In this document: positions 1-8,300 of the stretch, in pieces | How positions within the stretch are numbered: position 1 is the stretch's first letter | Layout of the letters: each line of letters opens with the position of its first letter | Assembly: GCF_003626635.1 (NCBI RefSeq) | Contig: NZ_RAZT01000010.1 | Location: 1-64,000, forward strand | Source of the DNA: Micromonospora musae | GTDB taxonomy: Bacteria; Actinomycetota; Actinomycetes; Mycobacteriales; Micromonosporaceae | Length of the DNA: 64,000 nt | Direction of reading: 5' to 3' | Translations under genes and position numbers: made by a program | Notes under the pieces: model-generated | What the model was told of the DNA's origin: nothing | The model's input: the letters and a program-made list of their open reading frames with translations, nothing else | Database searches by the model: none

Positions 1-1
1 C

Positions 2-127
2 ATCAACCGGCTCAAACGCCATCGCGGCCTGGCCACCCGATACGACAAGCTGGCCGTCCGCTACGAAGCCACCATCCACGTCACCGCCATCAACGAGTGG
101 CTACACGCACTTCGAGACAGGACCTAG
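2..127 (+). CDS. IS5-family transposase, C-terminal end (partial)
   Basis: The window opens inside a reading frame that ends at a TAG at 125-127. The visible 41 residues contain RGLATRYDKLAVRYEAT followed by HVTAINEWLHAL, which is the typical C-terminal tail of IS5-group DDE transposases of actinomycetes, just after the catalytic glutamate region. The rest of the gene lies outside the window, so it cannot be said whether the element is intact. It may mark an insertion boundary to the left of the gluconokinase gene. Confidence 0.8.
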   Translation: MNRLKRHRGLATRYDKLAVRYEATIHVTAINEWLHALRDRT

Positions 128-148
128 GCGCCTGCACAGGGTGGTCGG

Positions 149-1702
149 TCACATCGGGGGTGAGGTGGGGGTGGGCTCCGGCGGCAGGCCGGGCGCCAGC
201 CGGCGCAGCGAGGTGAAGGTGGGCACCAGCGCGTCGTAGAGCTCGGCGAAGAGCGGCAGGAGCGTCGCGTAGGTGGCGGCGGCGGCCGGGTCGGGTCGGA
301 TGATCTCCTCGATCCGGACCAGGTCGGCCGCCACGTCGATGGACGGGATGAGCCCGAGCGCCTGCATGCCGAGCAGCGCCGCCCCGAAGCTCGACCCCTC
401 GTGCTCGGCCGGGAAGGCCACCGACACGCCGAGCGCGTCGGCGAGGATCTGCCGCCACAGGCCGCTGCGGGCGAAGCCGCCGCTGGCCCGGACCTCGCGC
501 ACCTCGTTGCCGGCGGAGCGCACCGAGGCGAGCACCAGGGCGAGCTGCTGGCAGACCCCCTCGATCGCGGACCGGACGAGATGTTCCCGGCGGTGCCCGT
601 GGGTCAGCCCCACGTACGCGCCGCGGGGCAGCGCGCTCCAGTGCGGCGCGCGCTCGCTGAGCAGGTACGGCAGCATGATGAGCCCGCCGGAGCCGACCGG
701 CGCGCGGGCGGCGAGGGCGACCAGTTCGTCCGCGGCGTGCGTGCCCAGGTCCGGGGCGAGCGCGTCGCCGGCCCAGTCCAGCACGATGCCCCCGTTGTTG
801 ATCGCCCCGCCGACCACCCAGCGATCCTCGGTGAGCGCGTAGCAGAACACTCCGCCGAGCGGGTCGACGCCGGGGTGCTCCACCATGACCCGCATCGCGC
901 CGCTGGTGCCGATCGAGCAGGCCACCATGCCCGGGTGCACCGCACCGAGCCCCAGGTTGGCCAGCGGCCCGTCGCCCGCGCCGACCACGACCGGGGTGCG
1001 CTCGGGCAGCCCGGTGGCGGACGCGGCCCAGGCGGTGAGCCGGGGCAGTACGGCGGTGGTGGAGACCAGCTGCGGCAGCTTCTGCGCGCTGATGCCGGCG
1101 ATCGCCAGGGCCTCGGTGTCCCAGTCCAGCCGGTAGATGTCCATCAGGCCGGTGCCGGAGGCGATCGAGTGGTCGGTGACCAGCATCCCGCAGAAGCGCA
1201 GCAGCACCCAGTCCTTGATCCCCACCCAGTGGGCGACCTCGTCGAAGAGCGCCGGCTGTTGCTCGGCGAACCAGAGCAGCTTCGGCAGCGGGGCCATCGG
1301 GTGGATCGGGGTTCCGGTGCGCCGGTGCAGGGCGAGCCCGGAGGGGACGGCGCGCAGCCGCTCGGCCTGCCGGCTGGCGCGCGAGTCGGCCCAGGTGATC
1401 GACGGGGTGAGCAGGTCGCCGTCGCCGTCGAGCCCGATCAGGCTGTGCATCGCGCTGCTGAACGAGAGGCCGGCCACCGGGCGGTCCAGCTCGGCCAGTG
1501 TGGCGCGGATCGAGGTGACGACCGCGTCCAGGATGCGTTGCGGGTCCTGCTCGGCGTACCCCGGCTGCGGTTCGCCCAGCGGGTAGCCGGCCGAGTTGGT
1601 GGCAAGCTGCCGGCCGGTCGTGTCGTAGGCGACGGCCTTGGTGCTGGTGGTGCCGATGTCGACGCCGATCACCACCGGCGGTGAGCCGCCCGACCCGGCC
1701 AT
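149..1702 (-). CDS. gntK: FGGY-family gluconokinase
   Basis: A 517-residue sugar kinase that probably phosphorylates D-gluconate to 6-phosphogluconate in the cytoplasm. The N-terminal phosphate-binding loop VIGVDIGTTSTKAVAYD (about residues 11-27) and the FSSAMHSLIGLD stretch (about residues 101-112) are characteristic of bacterial FGGY gluconokinases. A C-terminal FGGY half with RASGGFARSGLWRQILAD completes the fold, and the length is normal for the family. The ATG is preceded by GAGGGG at good spacing. It reads divergently from the acylase gene across about 230 bp. No gluconate permease or GntR regulator lies beside it, so the gluconate call rests on sequence alone; xylulokinase is the main alternative. 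Confidence 0.85.
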   Translation of the reverse strand: MAGSGGSPPVVIGVDIGTTSTKAVAYDTTGRQLATNSAGYPLGEPQPGYAEQDPQRILDAVVTSIRATLAELDRPVAGLSFSSAMHSLIGLDGDGDLLTPSITWADSRASRQAERLRAVPSGLALHRRTGTPIHPMAPLPKLLWFAEQQPALFDEVAHWVGIKDWVLLRFCGMLVTDHSIASGTGLMDIYRLDWDTEALAIAGISAQKLPQLVSTTAVLPRLTAWAASATGLPERTPVVVGAGDGPLANLGLGAVHPGMVACSIGTSGAMRVMVEHPGVDPLGGVFCYALTEDRWVVGGAINNGGIVLDWAGDALAPDLGTHAADELVALAARAPVGSGGLIMLPYLLSERAPHWSALPRGAYVGLTHGHRREHLVRSAIEGVCQQLALVLASVRSAGNEVREVRASGGFARSGLWRQILADALGVSVAFPAEHEGSSFGAALLGMQALGLIPSIDVAADLVRIEEIIRPDPAAAATYATLLPLFAELYDALVPTFTSLRRLAPGLPPEPTPTSPPM

Positions 1703-1934
1703 CGCCGTACCCCTCTCGTGCGCCGGCTGCGGCGCGTCCGGCTGTCGCTGACGTTACCGAGGCGCGGGCCGTCACGGAGGGCGATCACCGCTGGTCAGGG
1801 TGGGGGTCGGCCGCTTGCCGGTCGACCGGTGGGCAGCTCGGGGCTGTACGCCGGACCGACCGGCGGCCAGAATGAACGATCATCATCGATGTCCCTCGGA
1901 CGGTGAGGTTCGGGGGCGCCACGGGGGAGGAACG

Positions 1935-4313
1935 ATGAGACGTCCCGCAGTACGCCTCGGCGCGGCGGTCGCCGTTCTGGGGCTCGTCGTCACCGGGCTC
2001 GGTGCCGGGCCGGCCGCCGCGCACCAGCGCGACGGGGGCTACTCGGCCGAGATCCGCCGGGCCTCGTACGGGGTGCCGCACATCACGGCGGCGAACTTCG
2101 CGAGTCTCGGCTTCGGGGTCGGCTACGTGCAGGCCGAGGACAATCTCTGCGTCATCGCCGACACGGCGGTGACGGTCAACGGGGAGCGGTCCCGGTGGTT
2201 CGGGGCGAGTGGCCCCACCGACGCGAACGTCCGCAGTGACCTCTTCTACCGCAAGGTGGCGCAGGACCGGACGGTGGAGCGGATGCTCGAAGGGCGCCGC
2301 GACGGGGTGCACTCGCCCACGGACGAGATCCGCGACCTGGTCCGTGGCTTCGCCGCCGGCTACAACTCCTACCTGCGCAAGACCGGCGTGGCGAGGCTGA
2401 CCGATCCGGCGTGCCGGGGCCGGGGATGGGTGCGCCCCCTCACCGAACTGGACGTGTGGCGCACCACCTGGGCGAGCATGGTCCGGGCCGGCTCGGCGGC
2501 GATGCTGGACGGGATCGTCGCGGCGGCGCCGCCGGGGGCCACCGGACCGGCGGCCGTGCAGGACGCGCCGGGTGCGGCGGCCGTGGTCGCCGCCGCCGAA
2601 GGCAGCACCGGCGGGATCGGCAGCAACGCTTACGGGCTGGGTGAGACGGCCACCGCCAACCGGGGTGGGATGGTGCTCGCCAATCCGCACTTCCCGTGGG
2701 ACGGCGCGGACCGTTTCTACCGGATGCATCTGAAGGTGCCCGGCCGGTACGACGTCGAGGGCGCATCGCTGATCGGCGACCCGATCGTCGAGATCGGACA
2801 CAACGGCAAGGTCGCCTGGAGTCACACCGTCTCCACGGCCCGCCGCTACGTCTGGCACCAGCTCGCGCTCGTGCCCGGCAACCCCACCTCGTACTACCTC
2901 GACGGCAAGCCGCGGAAGATGACCACCCGCACCGTCACCGTCCAGGTGCCGGGCCCGGACGGCCGGCCCGTGCCGGTCAGCCGGGTCTTCCACGACACCC
3001 ACTACGGGCCGGTCGTGGTGGTGCCGGGCAGCTTCGACTGGACGACCAGCACCGCGTACGCCATCACCGACATCAACGCCGGCAACAACCGGGCCTTCGA
3101 CGGCTGGCTCCAGATGGGCCGCGCCTCGACCGTGCGGGAGATGACCCGGGTGCTCGACCGCTACCAGTTCCTGCCGTGGGTGAACGTGATCGCCGCCGAT
3201 GCCCGCGGCGAGGCGCTCTACGCCGATCACTCGGTGATCCCTCGGGTCACCGACGCGCTCGCCGCCGCCTGCATCCCGGCCGCGTTCCGGGCGATGTACG
3301 CGAACAGCGGCCAGGCGGTGCTCGACGGTTCGCGGTCGGCGTGCGCGCTCGGCTCCGACCGGGACGCCGCCGTGCCCGGCATCTTCGGGCCGGCGAACCT
3401 GCCGGTGCGTTTCCGTACCGACTACGTGACCAACTCCAACGACAGCTACTGGTTGGCGAACCCGAAGGCGCCGCTCGAGGGCTACCCGCGGATCATCGGC
3501 GACGAGGGCACTCCGCGCAGCCTGCGCACCCGGCTCGGGCTGGACCAGGTGCAGCAGCGGCTGGCCGGCACCGACGGCCTGCCCGGTCGCGGCTTCACCG
3601 CCGACCGGCTCTGGCGCACGGTCTTCGGCAACCGGGTGTACGGCGGTGAGCTGCTCCGCGACGACCTGGTGCAGCTCTGCACCGCCCGGCCCTCCGCCGC
3701 GGCCTCCGACGGCACGACGGTGGACCTGCGCGCCGCCTGCACGGCGCTGCGCCGCTGGGACCTGCACGCCGATCTGGGCAGCCGGGGCGTGCACCTCTTC
3801 ACCGAGTTCGCCCTGGCCGGCGGTCTGCGCTTCGCCGACGCCTTCTCGGCCGCCGATCCGGTGAACACGCCGAGGCGGCTGGCGAGCACCGATCCGCGGG
3901 TGCTCACCGCGCTCGCCGACGCCGTGCGACGTCTAAACGGCATCGCGCTCGACGCACGGCTCGGCGACGTCCAGACCGAACCGCGCGGCGAGCGGCGGAT
4001 CCCGATCCACGGCGGACGCGCCGAGGCCGGCATCTTCAACATGATCGTCAACAACCGGGTACCGGGGGTCGGCTACCCGAAGGTGGTGCACGGCTCGTCC
4101 TTCGTGATGGCCGTCGAGCTGGGCCGCAACGGCCCGTCCGGGCGGCAGATCCTCACCTACTCGCAGTCGACCAACCCGAACTCGCCCTGGTACGCCGATC
4201 AGACCGAGCTCTACTCGGGCAAGGGGTGGGACACCGTGAAGTTCACCGAGGCGCAGATCAAGGCTGATCCGAACCTGCGCTCCTACCGGGTGGGGGAGGG
4301 CCGCCGGCACTGA
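1935..4313 (+). CDS. Secreted penicillin-acylase-family amidase, aculeacin-A-acylase-like
   Basis: An Ntn hydrolase of 792 residues, exported and self-processed, that should cleave acyl side chains from lipopeptides or acyl-homoserine lactones. ATG 1935 is chosen because GGGGGAGG lies just upstream and the protein then starts with a clear signal peptide (MRRPAVRLGAAVAVLGLVV, cleavage near AAAHQ). The alpha chain carries RRASYGVPHITAANFASLGF. The propeptide ends at GGIG and the beta chain would start at the catalytic Ser (about residue 230) in SNAYGLGE. The wording closely resembles Actinoplanes aculeacin A acylase. It is a single gene with no nonribosomal peptide cluster in view. The real substrate is unknown. 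Confidence 0.88.
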   Translation: MRRPAVRLGAAVAVLGLVVTGLGAGPAAAHQRDGGYSAEIRRASYGVPHITAANFASLGFGVGYVQAEDNLCVIADTAVTVNGERSRWFGASGPTDANVRSDLFYRKVAQDRTVERMLEGRRDGVHSPTDEIRDLVRGFAAGYNSYLRKTGVARLTDPACRGRGWVRPLTELDVWRTTWASMVRAGSAAMLDGIVAAAPPGATGPAAVQDAPGAAAVVAAAEGSTGGIGSNAYGLGETATANRGGMVLANPHFPWDGADRFYRMHLKVPGRYDVEGASLIGDPIVEIGHNGKVAWSHTVSTARRYVWHQLALVPGNPTSYYLDGKPRKMTTRTVTVQVPGPDGRPVPVSRVFHDTHYGPVVVVPGSFDWTTSTAYAITDINAGNNRAFDGWLQMGRASTVREMTRVLDRYQFLPWVNVIAADARGEALYADHSVIPRVTDALAAACIPAAFRAMYANSGQAVLDGSRSACALGSDRDAAVPGIFGPANLPVRFRTDYVTNSNDSYWLANPKAPLEGYPRIIGDEGTPRSLRTRLGLDQVQQRLAGTDGLPGRGFTADRLWRTVFGNRVYGGELLRDDLVQLCTARPSAAASDGTTVDLRAACTALRRWDLHADLGSRGVHLFTEFALAGGLRFADAFSAADPVNTPRRLASTDPRVLTALADAVRRLNGIALDARLGDVQTEPRGERRIPIHGGRAEAGIFNMIVNNRVPGVGYPKVVHGSSFVMAVELGRNGPSGRQILTYSQSTNPNSPWYADQTELYSGKGWDTVKFTEAQIKADPNLRSYRVGEGRRH

Positions 4314-4320
4314 CCCGTTG

Positions 4321-4367
4321 ACGCGCCGCGCCCGCCGGACCAGCTCGGACCGGCGGGCGCGGCGCGT
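4321..4367 (+). terminator. Terminator hairpin after the acylase gene
   Basis: An 18-bp perfect inverted repeat (4321-4338 pairs with 4350-4367, GC-only) with an 11-nt loop starts 8 nt after the acylase stop codon. There is no U-tract, as is common in actinomycetes. Confidence 0.85.
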
Positions 4368-4549
4368 CCTGCGGCCCGGCGTCGCGCGACACGCCCGAAC
4401 AGAAGCAATTTGTGCTGCAAAACCGACCTATCGTCCAAATTGACCCACCGTTCGGGTATTTGCTCCATGTTGGCGGGGCCGGGCCGAAGGTCGGTGCAGT
4501 TGACACAAGTGACACCCCGATTGGTGGCCTGCGCGGCGAAGGAGTCGGC

Positions 4550-5710
4550 ATGGCAAGGACTGATTCGACGGGTTCCACTTGGCGGTACCGCTGGGCGCAT
4601 CGGCAGAACGAGCGCCGGCACCAGACGTACCGCGGCGCCGAAGCCACCTGGCGGCGGCGCAACGACGAGCTGTGCCGCCTGCGCGCGCTCGCCGCCGACT
4701 TCCAGGGCTCCGCGGCCGCCGGCATCGGCCTGCCGCTCGAACTCGCCTCCGACGAGGTGGTCCTCTGGGTGTGGCCGGCCGTGCAGCTGGTCGAGGTGCG
4801 ACACAGCGGTGTGCTGCCCGCGCCAGACCTCGCCGTCGGTGTCGAGGCGACGCCGCTTCGCCCGCGCCGCCCCGACGGGATACGGGTCGCCGACGCCGGG
4901 ATGGCCGTCGTCACCAGCCGCCGCCTGGTGCTGCTCGGTGGGCGGGGCCGGCGCGACTGGGCGTACGGGAAGATGACCGGACTCGCCCACGACCCGGCGG
5001 CGCCCGTCACGCTGATCCAGACGCTCGACCGTCGCCGCACCAGCGGAGTGCTGCTGCCCGTCGCGGCCGCGGCCGACTTCCGGTTCAAGCTGACCCTGGC
5101 GTTCGCCGACGCGATCGAGCAGCGCGACGCGGTGCGGGCGCAGCTCGACGAGCTGATCGACGAGCACGCGCAGCTCAAGCCGTTCCGACCGGCCGTCGCC
5201 ACCCCGGCGCAGGCGCGACTCTCCGGGCTGGTGCCCGGTGGCCGGCGTACCGTCGCGGTCGCCGCTGCCGTCGCCCTGCTGGTGCCCGCCGCGCTCATCG
5301 AGTCGGGCCCGTCCGACCCGGGCGCGGAGGTGGCGATCGCCGCCACTCCCGACCCCACTCCGCGGGCCACACCCCCGGCCGCTCCCATGCTGGCCAGGGC
5401 CGAGCCGGCCACCTCGACCTCGGCGACGCCGAAACCGAAACCGAAGCCGGAGCGCACCAGCGCCTCCCCGTCGCCGCAAGGCGAGCGGCTCTGCGGCGCC
5501 CCACGCAACCCGATGGGGTACGACTTCTGCGGCGGCGACCGGATCCGCGAGCCGGACGCCGAAGTCTGCGACCACTTCGACTGCGCCCAGGAGTTCTGGG
5601 CCGGACGGGGTTACCTGGTGCAGTGCCGCGACGGCGCGGTGAGCCTGACCGGTGGCTCCCGCAACGCCTGCGCCGAGCACCGTGGCGTACGCCGCACGGT
5701 CTGGACCTGA
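4550..5710 (+). CDS. Membrane-anchored protein with Cys-rich C-terminal domain
   Basis: I cannot assign a function. The 386-residue product has a charged, Arg-rich helical N-terminus (WRYRWAHRQNERRHQTY), a globular region of about 170 residues containing GIRVADAGMAVVTSRRLVLLG, then one hydrophobic segment (RRTVAVAAAVALLVPAALI, near residue 235). After that come a Pro/Thr/Lys-rich linker and a tail with six cysteines. The last part, QCRDGAVSLTGGSRNAC followed by EHRGV, resembles the DUF3761 type of secreted domain. The topology is therefore cytoplasmic N-terminus and external C-terminus. ATG 4550 has AAGGAG upstream. A second protein of the same plan is encoded at 8301-9629. Confidence 0.7.
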   Translation: MARTDSTGSTWRYRWAHRQNERRHQTYRGAEATWRRRNDELCRLRALAADFQGSAAAGIGLPLELASDEVVLWVWPAVQLVEVRHSGVLPAPDLAVGVEATPLRPRRPDGIRVADAGMAVVTSRRLVLLGGRGRRDWAYGKMTGLAHDPAAPVTLIQTLDRRRTSGVLLPVAAAADFRFKLTLAFADAIEQRDAVRAQLDELIDEHAQLKPFRPAVATPAQARLSGLVPGGRRTVAVAAAVALLVPAALIESGPSDPGAEVAIAATPDPTPRATPPAAPMLARAEPATSTSATPKPKPKPERTSASPSPQGERLCGAPRNPMGYDFCGGDRIREPDAEVCDHFDCAQEFWAGRGYLVQCRDGAVSLTGGSRNACAEHRGVRRTVWT

Positions 5711-5869
5711 CCCGCACCTTCCGGATCGGTAGCGGGCTTGGTTCAATCTCGGCCGTGCCCCGTCCCGCGACCCGGCCGCTCTGGGCTGTGTCGAAGTCGT
5801 CACCGGTGAACGTGGCAGCCGGCACGGTCGTGATGAGATGTTGTCGGCACCGGAACAGCGGGGAGCGAG

Positions 5870-6865
5870 ATGTTTTCTGGTCGTGCGTGGCGCGTGGTGC
5901 GGTTCGGCGCGCCGGAAGAGGCGATCGAACTTCAGGAACTCACCTGGCCCGAACCGTCCCCGGGACAGGTGCTCATCCGGGTGCGAGCCGCGGGTGCCGG
6001 GTTTCCCGACGCGATGATGACGGCAGGAAAGTTCCCGCTGCTCGGCGATCCTCCGTTCGGGCTCGGCGAGGAGGCGTGCGGCAAGGTCGTCGCCGTACCG
6101 GCGGGCTCTCGGTTCACGGTGGGTGACCAGGTGGCGGGTATCACCGAATTCCTCAAGGGCTGGGGAGGGTACGCCGACTACGCCTACCTGAGAGAGACAT
6201 CGACCGTCCGGATCCCTGCGGGAATGACGGACGAGCAGGCCGGCGGGTTCCCGATCGGATTTCGAACGGCGTACGCGGGTCTGGTCGAGCGCGCCCCGGT
6301 CGAGGCGGGGCAGACACTGCTGATCCTGGGCGCGGCCGGCAGCAGTGGTGCCACCGCCATTCAGCTGGGCAAGGCACTGGGCGCGACCGTGATCGCGGTG
6401 GCCGGCAGCGCCGAGAAGCTGGAGTTCTGCGCCCGGTACGGCGCGGACCACGGGGTGAACTACCGCACGCAGGACCTCACCGCTCGAATCGCCGAGATCA
6501 CGAACGGACGAGGTGTGGACATCATCTACGACCCGGTGGGCGGCGAGACCGCGGCCGAGGCCATGCGGAGTCTCGTCCGCAACGGCCGTATCGCCGTCGT
6601 CGGCCTGGCCAGCGGCACCCCCGTGGCGCTGAATCCGATGGAGCTGATGCTGCGTAACCAGACCGTTGTCGGCGTGCTCTCCATGCCTCAGGAGGATCCG
6701 CAGGCGGAGGCCGCCGTCTGGCAGCGCCTCGCCGACCTGGCCGAGCGCGGCGTCATCACCACACCGGTGGGCGCGGTTTACGACTTCGACGAGGTGCCGC
6801 GGATGGTCGCGAACCAGACCGCCCCGGGGGCGGGCAAGTCCGTGGTCCGGGTCGCGGCGGCCTAG
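5870..6865 (+). CDS. NADPH:quinone oxidoreductase, zinc-free MDR family
   Basis: A 331-residue medium-chain dehydrogenase/reductase. The N-terminal GroES-like part carries EPSPGQVLIRVRAAGAGFPD. The Rossmann motif LILGAAGSSGATAIQLGKAL and the downstream DIIYDPVGGE stretch are typical of the quinone oxidoreductase/YhdH-like branch, which lacks the zinc ligands of alcohol dehydrogenases. It probably reduces quinones or other activated alkenes with NADPH in the cytosol. The start has GGGGAGCGAG upstream. It stands alone and is closed by a bidirectional hairpin. The physiological substrate cannot be read from the sequence. Confidence 0.85.
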   Translation: MFSGRAWRVVRFGAPEEAIELQELTWPEPSPGQVLIRVRAAGAGFPDAMMTAGKFPLLGDPPFGLGEEACGKVVAVPAGSRFTVGDQVAGITEFLKGWGGYADYAYLRETSTVRIPAGMTDEQAGGFPIGFRTAYAGLVERAPVEAGQTLLILGAAGSSGATAIQLGKALGATVIAVAGSAEKLEFCARYGADHGVNYRTQDLTARIAEITNGRGVDIIYDPVGGETAAEAMRSLVRNGRIAVVGLASGTPVALNPMELMLRNQTVVGVLSMPQEDPQAEAAVWQRLADLAERGVITTPVGAVYDFDEVPRMVANQTAPGAGKSVVRVAAA

Positions 6866-6873
6866 GCGAAAAC

Positions 6874-6919
6874 AGCCTGATATCTCTGCGGCATGAATAT
6901 GCCTCAGAGGTATCAGGCT
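6874..6919. terminator. Hairpin 9 nt after the oxidoreductase stop codon
   Basis: AGCCTGATA at 6874-6882 pairs perfectly with TATCAGGCT at 6911-6919, and the inner bases (TCTCTG/CAGAGG) extend the stem with minor mismatches. It lies between two convergent genes, so it can serve both strands. It is noticeably more AT-rich than the neighbouring sequence. Confidence 0.75.
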
Positions 6920-6992
6920 CTCGGCCGTTGTCGCCGCAGCTCGATCGGGTAGCGGGCCGCCGGAGAGGTCGCCCGGCGTCGACGTCCTTGGG

Positions 6993-7586
6993 CTAGTCGC
7001 GATCGGGCAGACCGTGCGGCTCGGGGTGCGGGCGCAGCGGCAGCAGGCCGGCGAAGATGAGCGCCGCGCCGACCGGCAGCAGGTCGAGGTTGGCCCCGAG
7101 CGCCAGGAAGCCGACCAGGACCAGCGGCGGGGCCCAGCGCGGCAGCCGGCGGGGTCGGACGGTGGCGGCCCGGACGAGCAGCGTCAGCAGGCCGAGTTGG
7201 AAGAGCAGCGGCCCGGCGAGGTAGAGGGGGTCGGGCAGGGGCGCCGTCTGAGCGAACCCGGCGAAGAGGTCGCCGAGGATCACCCAGAGGAAGCTCGCGG
7301 CGCCGACGAGCGTCGCCGCGGTGGCGATGTCGGTGAGCGTGTGCAGGCGCGGTGTGGCGGCGAGCAGCAGGCGCCGCAGCTCCACGGCCAGGACGGCGAA
7401 GGCGACGATCGAGATGAGGAAGCTGGTGTGGCCGAAGTTCCAGGCCGGACCGGGACCGCGGTCGCCGTCCAGGCCGTCGGCGAGACGGCTGACCCCGTAG
7501 AGCAGGAGCAGGAGCGGTGCGGTGACGGCGGCCAGCCGCGTCCAGGAGACCGGCCGTACGGTGACCCGGGTATTGGCGACAGTCAT
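6993..7586 (-). CDS. Small integral membrane protein, unknown function
   Basis: The 197-residue protein is mostly hydrophobic, with about six predicted membrane helices: LAAVTAPLLLLLYGVSRL, TSFLISIVAFAVLAVEL, IATAATLVGAASFLWVIL, LYLAGPLLFQLGLLTLLV, APPLVLVGFLALGA and LLPVGAALIFAGLLPL. I recognise no catalytic motif. The N-terminal ATG is preceded by GGAGGA almost abutting it, so the exact start is uncertain. It is transcribed towards the oxidoreductase and away from 7764-8240. No conserved partner is visible. Confidence 0.65.
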   Translation of the reverse strand: MTVANTRVTVRPVSWTRLAAVTAPLLLLLYGVSRLADGLDGDRGPGPAWNFGHTSFLISIVAFAVLAVELRRLLLAATPRLHTLTDIATAATLVGAASFLWVILGDLFAGFAQTAPLPDPLYLAGPLLFQLGLLTLLVRAATVRPRRLPRWAPPLVLVGFLALGANLDLLPVGAALIFAGLLPLRPHPEPHGLPDRD

Positions 7587-7763
7587 TCCTCCAGCGTGGC
7601 CGAGAGGTGCGCGACCGGCATCGGGGTCTCCCCGTATCCGCCCCGGAGTTCACCGCCCCCGAGCCCGCCCCGGGCGGTCCGGGTCGGCGCCGGACGACCG
7701 TCCCCGCTGATCATGCGCCCGTTTTAGCCACTAATAGCACTTCTGTCCTAGATGATGGGGCGT

Positions 7764-8240
7764 ATGGAGATGCGCTCCGACGACGGTGCGCGGCTGAGGA
7801 TCCGGCCGGTCGGCTACCAGCCGGGCGTCGAGCCGCCGGTCGATGCCGAACAGGCGGCGGGCTGGGACGACTGGCTCCTCATCGAGGCGGACGCCCGGAC
7901 CGCGGACGGCCAGGCCTGGTCCCACTGCAACCCCTGTCTCACCGTCGCCGAGGCCGGAATCCTCGGCGACTGGCTGCACCTGCAGGCCGAGATGGGGGCC
8001 GCGCCCACCGCGCTGCTGCGGTTCACCGAGCCGAACCTCGCGTTCCGCACCCGGGTCATTCGCCGCCGCCGGATGGAGCTGACAGTGGAGTTCTCCGCCG
8101 CGTCGCTACCCCCGTGGATGCGCCGTCCGCTGCACGCGGTGTACCCGCTTACGCTGACCATCTCCGCCGATGCCCTCGCCCTGGCGGCCGAGCAGTGGGA
8201 GCGGGAGGTGGAGGCGTACCCGCAACGGGTCATCTCCTGA
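7764..8240 (+). CDS. Conserved hypothetical protein, possibly WapI-type immunity-like
   Basis: A soluble protein of about 158 residues. It begins MEMRSDDGARLRIRPVGYQ and contains WDDWLLIEADARTADGQAW, then HCNPCLTVAEAGILGDWL. This layout (short beta-rich start, invariant-looking W-D-x-W, then a C-L-T-x-x-E-A helix) recalls small immunity-like proteins of the WapI type, but I am not certain. Several in-frame ATGs exist (7752, 7755, 7764, 7770). I chose 7764, with the GGGG at 7757-7760 as the only Shine-Dalgarno-like element. No toxin gene adjoins it. Confidence 0.5.
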   Translation: MEMRSDDGARLRIRPVGYQPGVEPPVDAEQAAGWDDWLLIEADARTADGQAWSHCNPCLTVAEAGILGDWLHLQAEMGAAPTALLRFTEPNLAFRTRVIRRRRMELTVEFSAASLPPWMRRPLHAVYPLTLTISADALALAAEQWEREVEAYPQRVIS

Positions 8241-8300
8241 CCGTCCGGGTCGTGACGGCCAAATCTCTCTTAAAGGAATAAAGGGAAGCATCGATCCCTC

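Noticed and set aside
1785..3794. Long antisense open frame opposite the acylase gene (669 codons)
   Set aside because: It reads as Gly/Arg/Val/His-rich nonsense with no motif; it is the usual shadow of a high-GC gene on the other strand.
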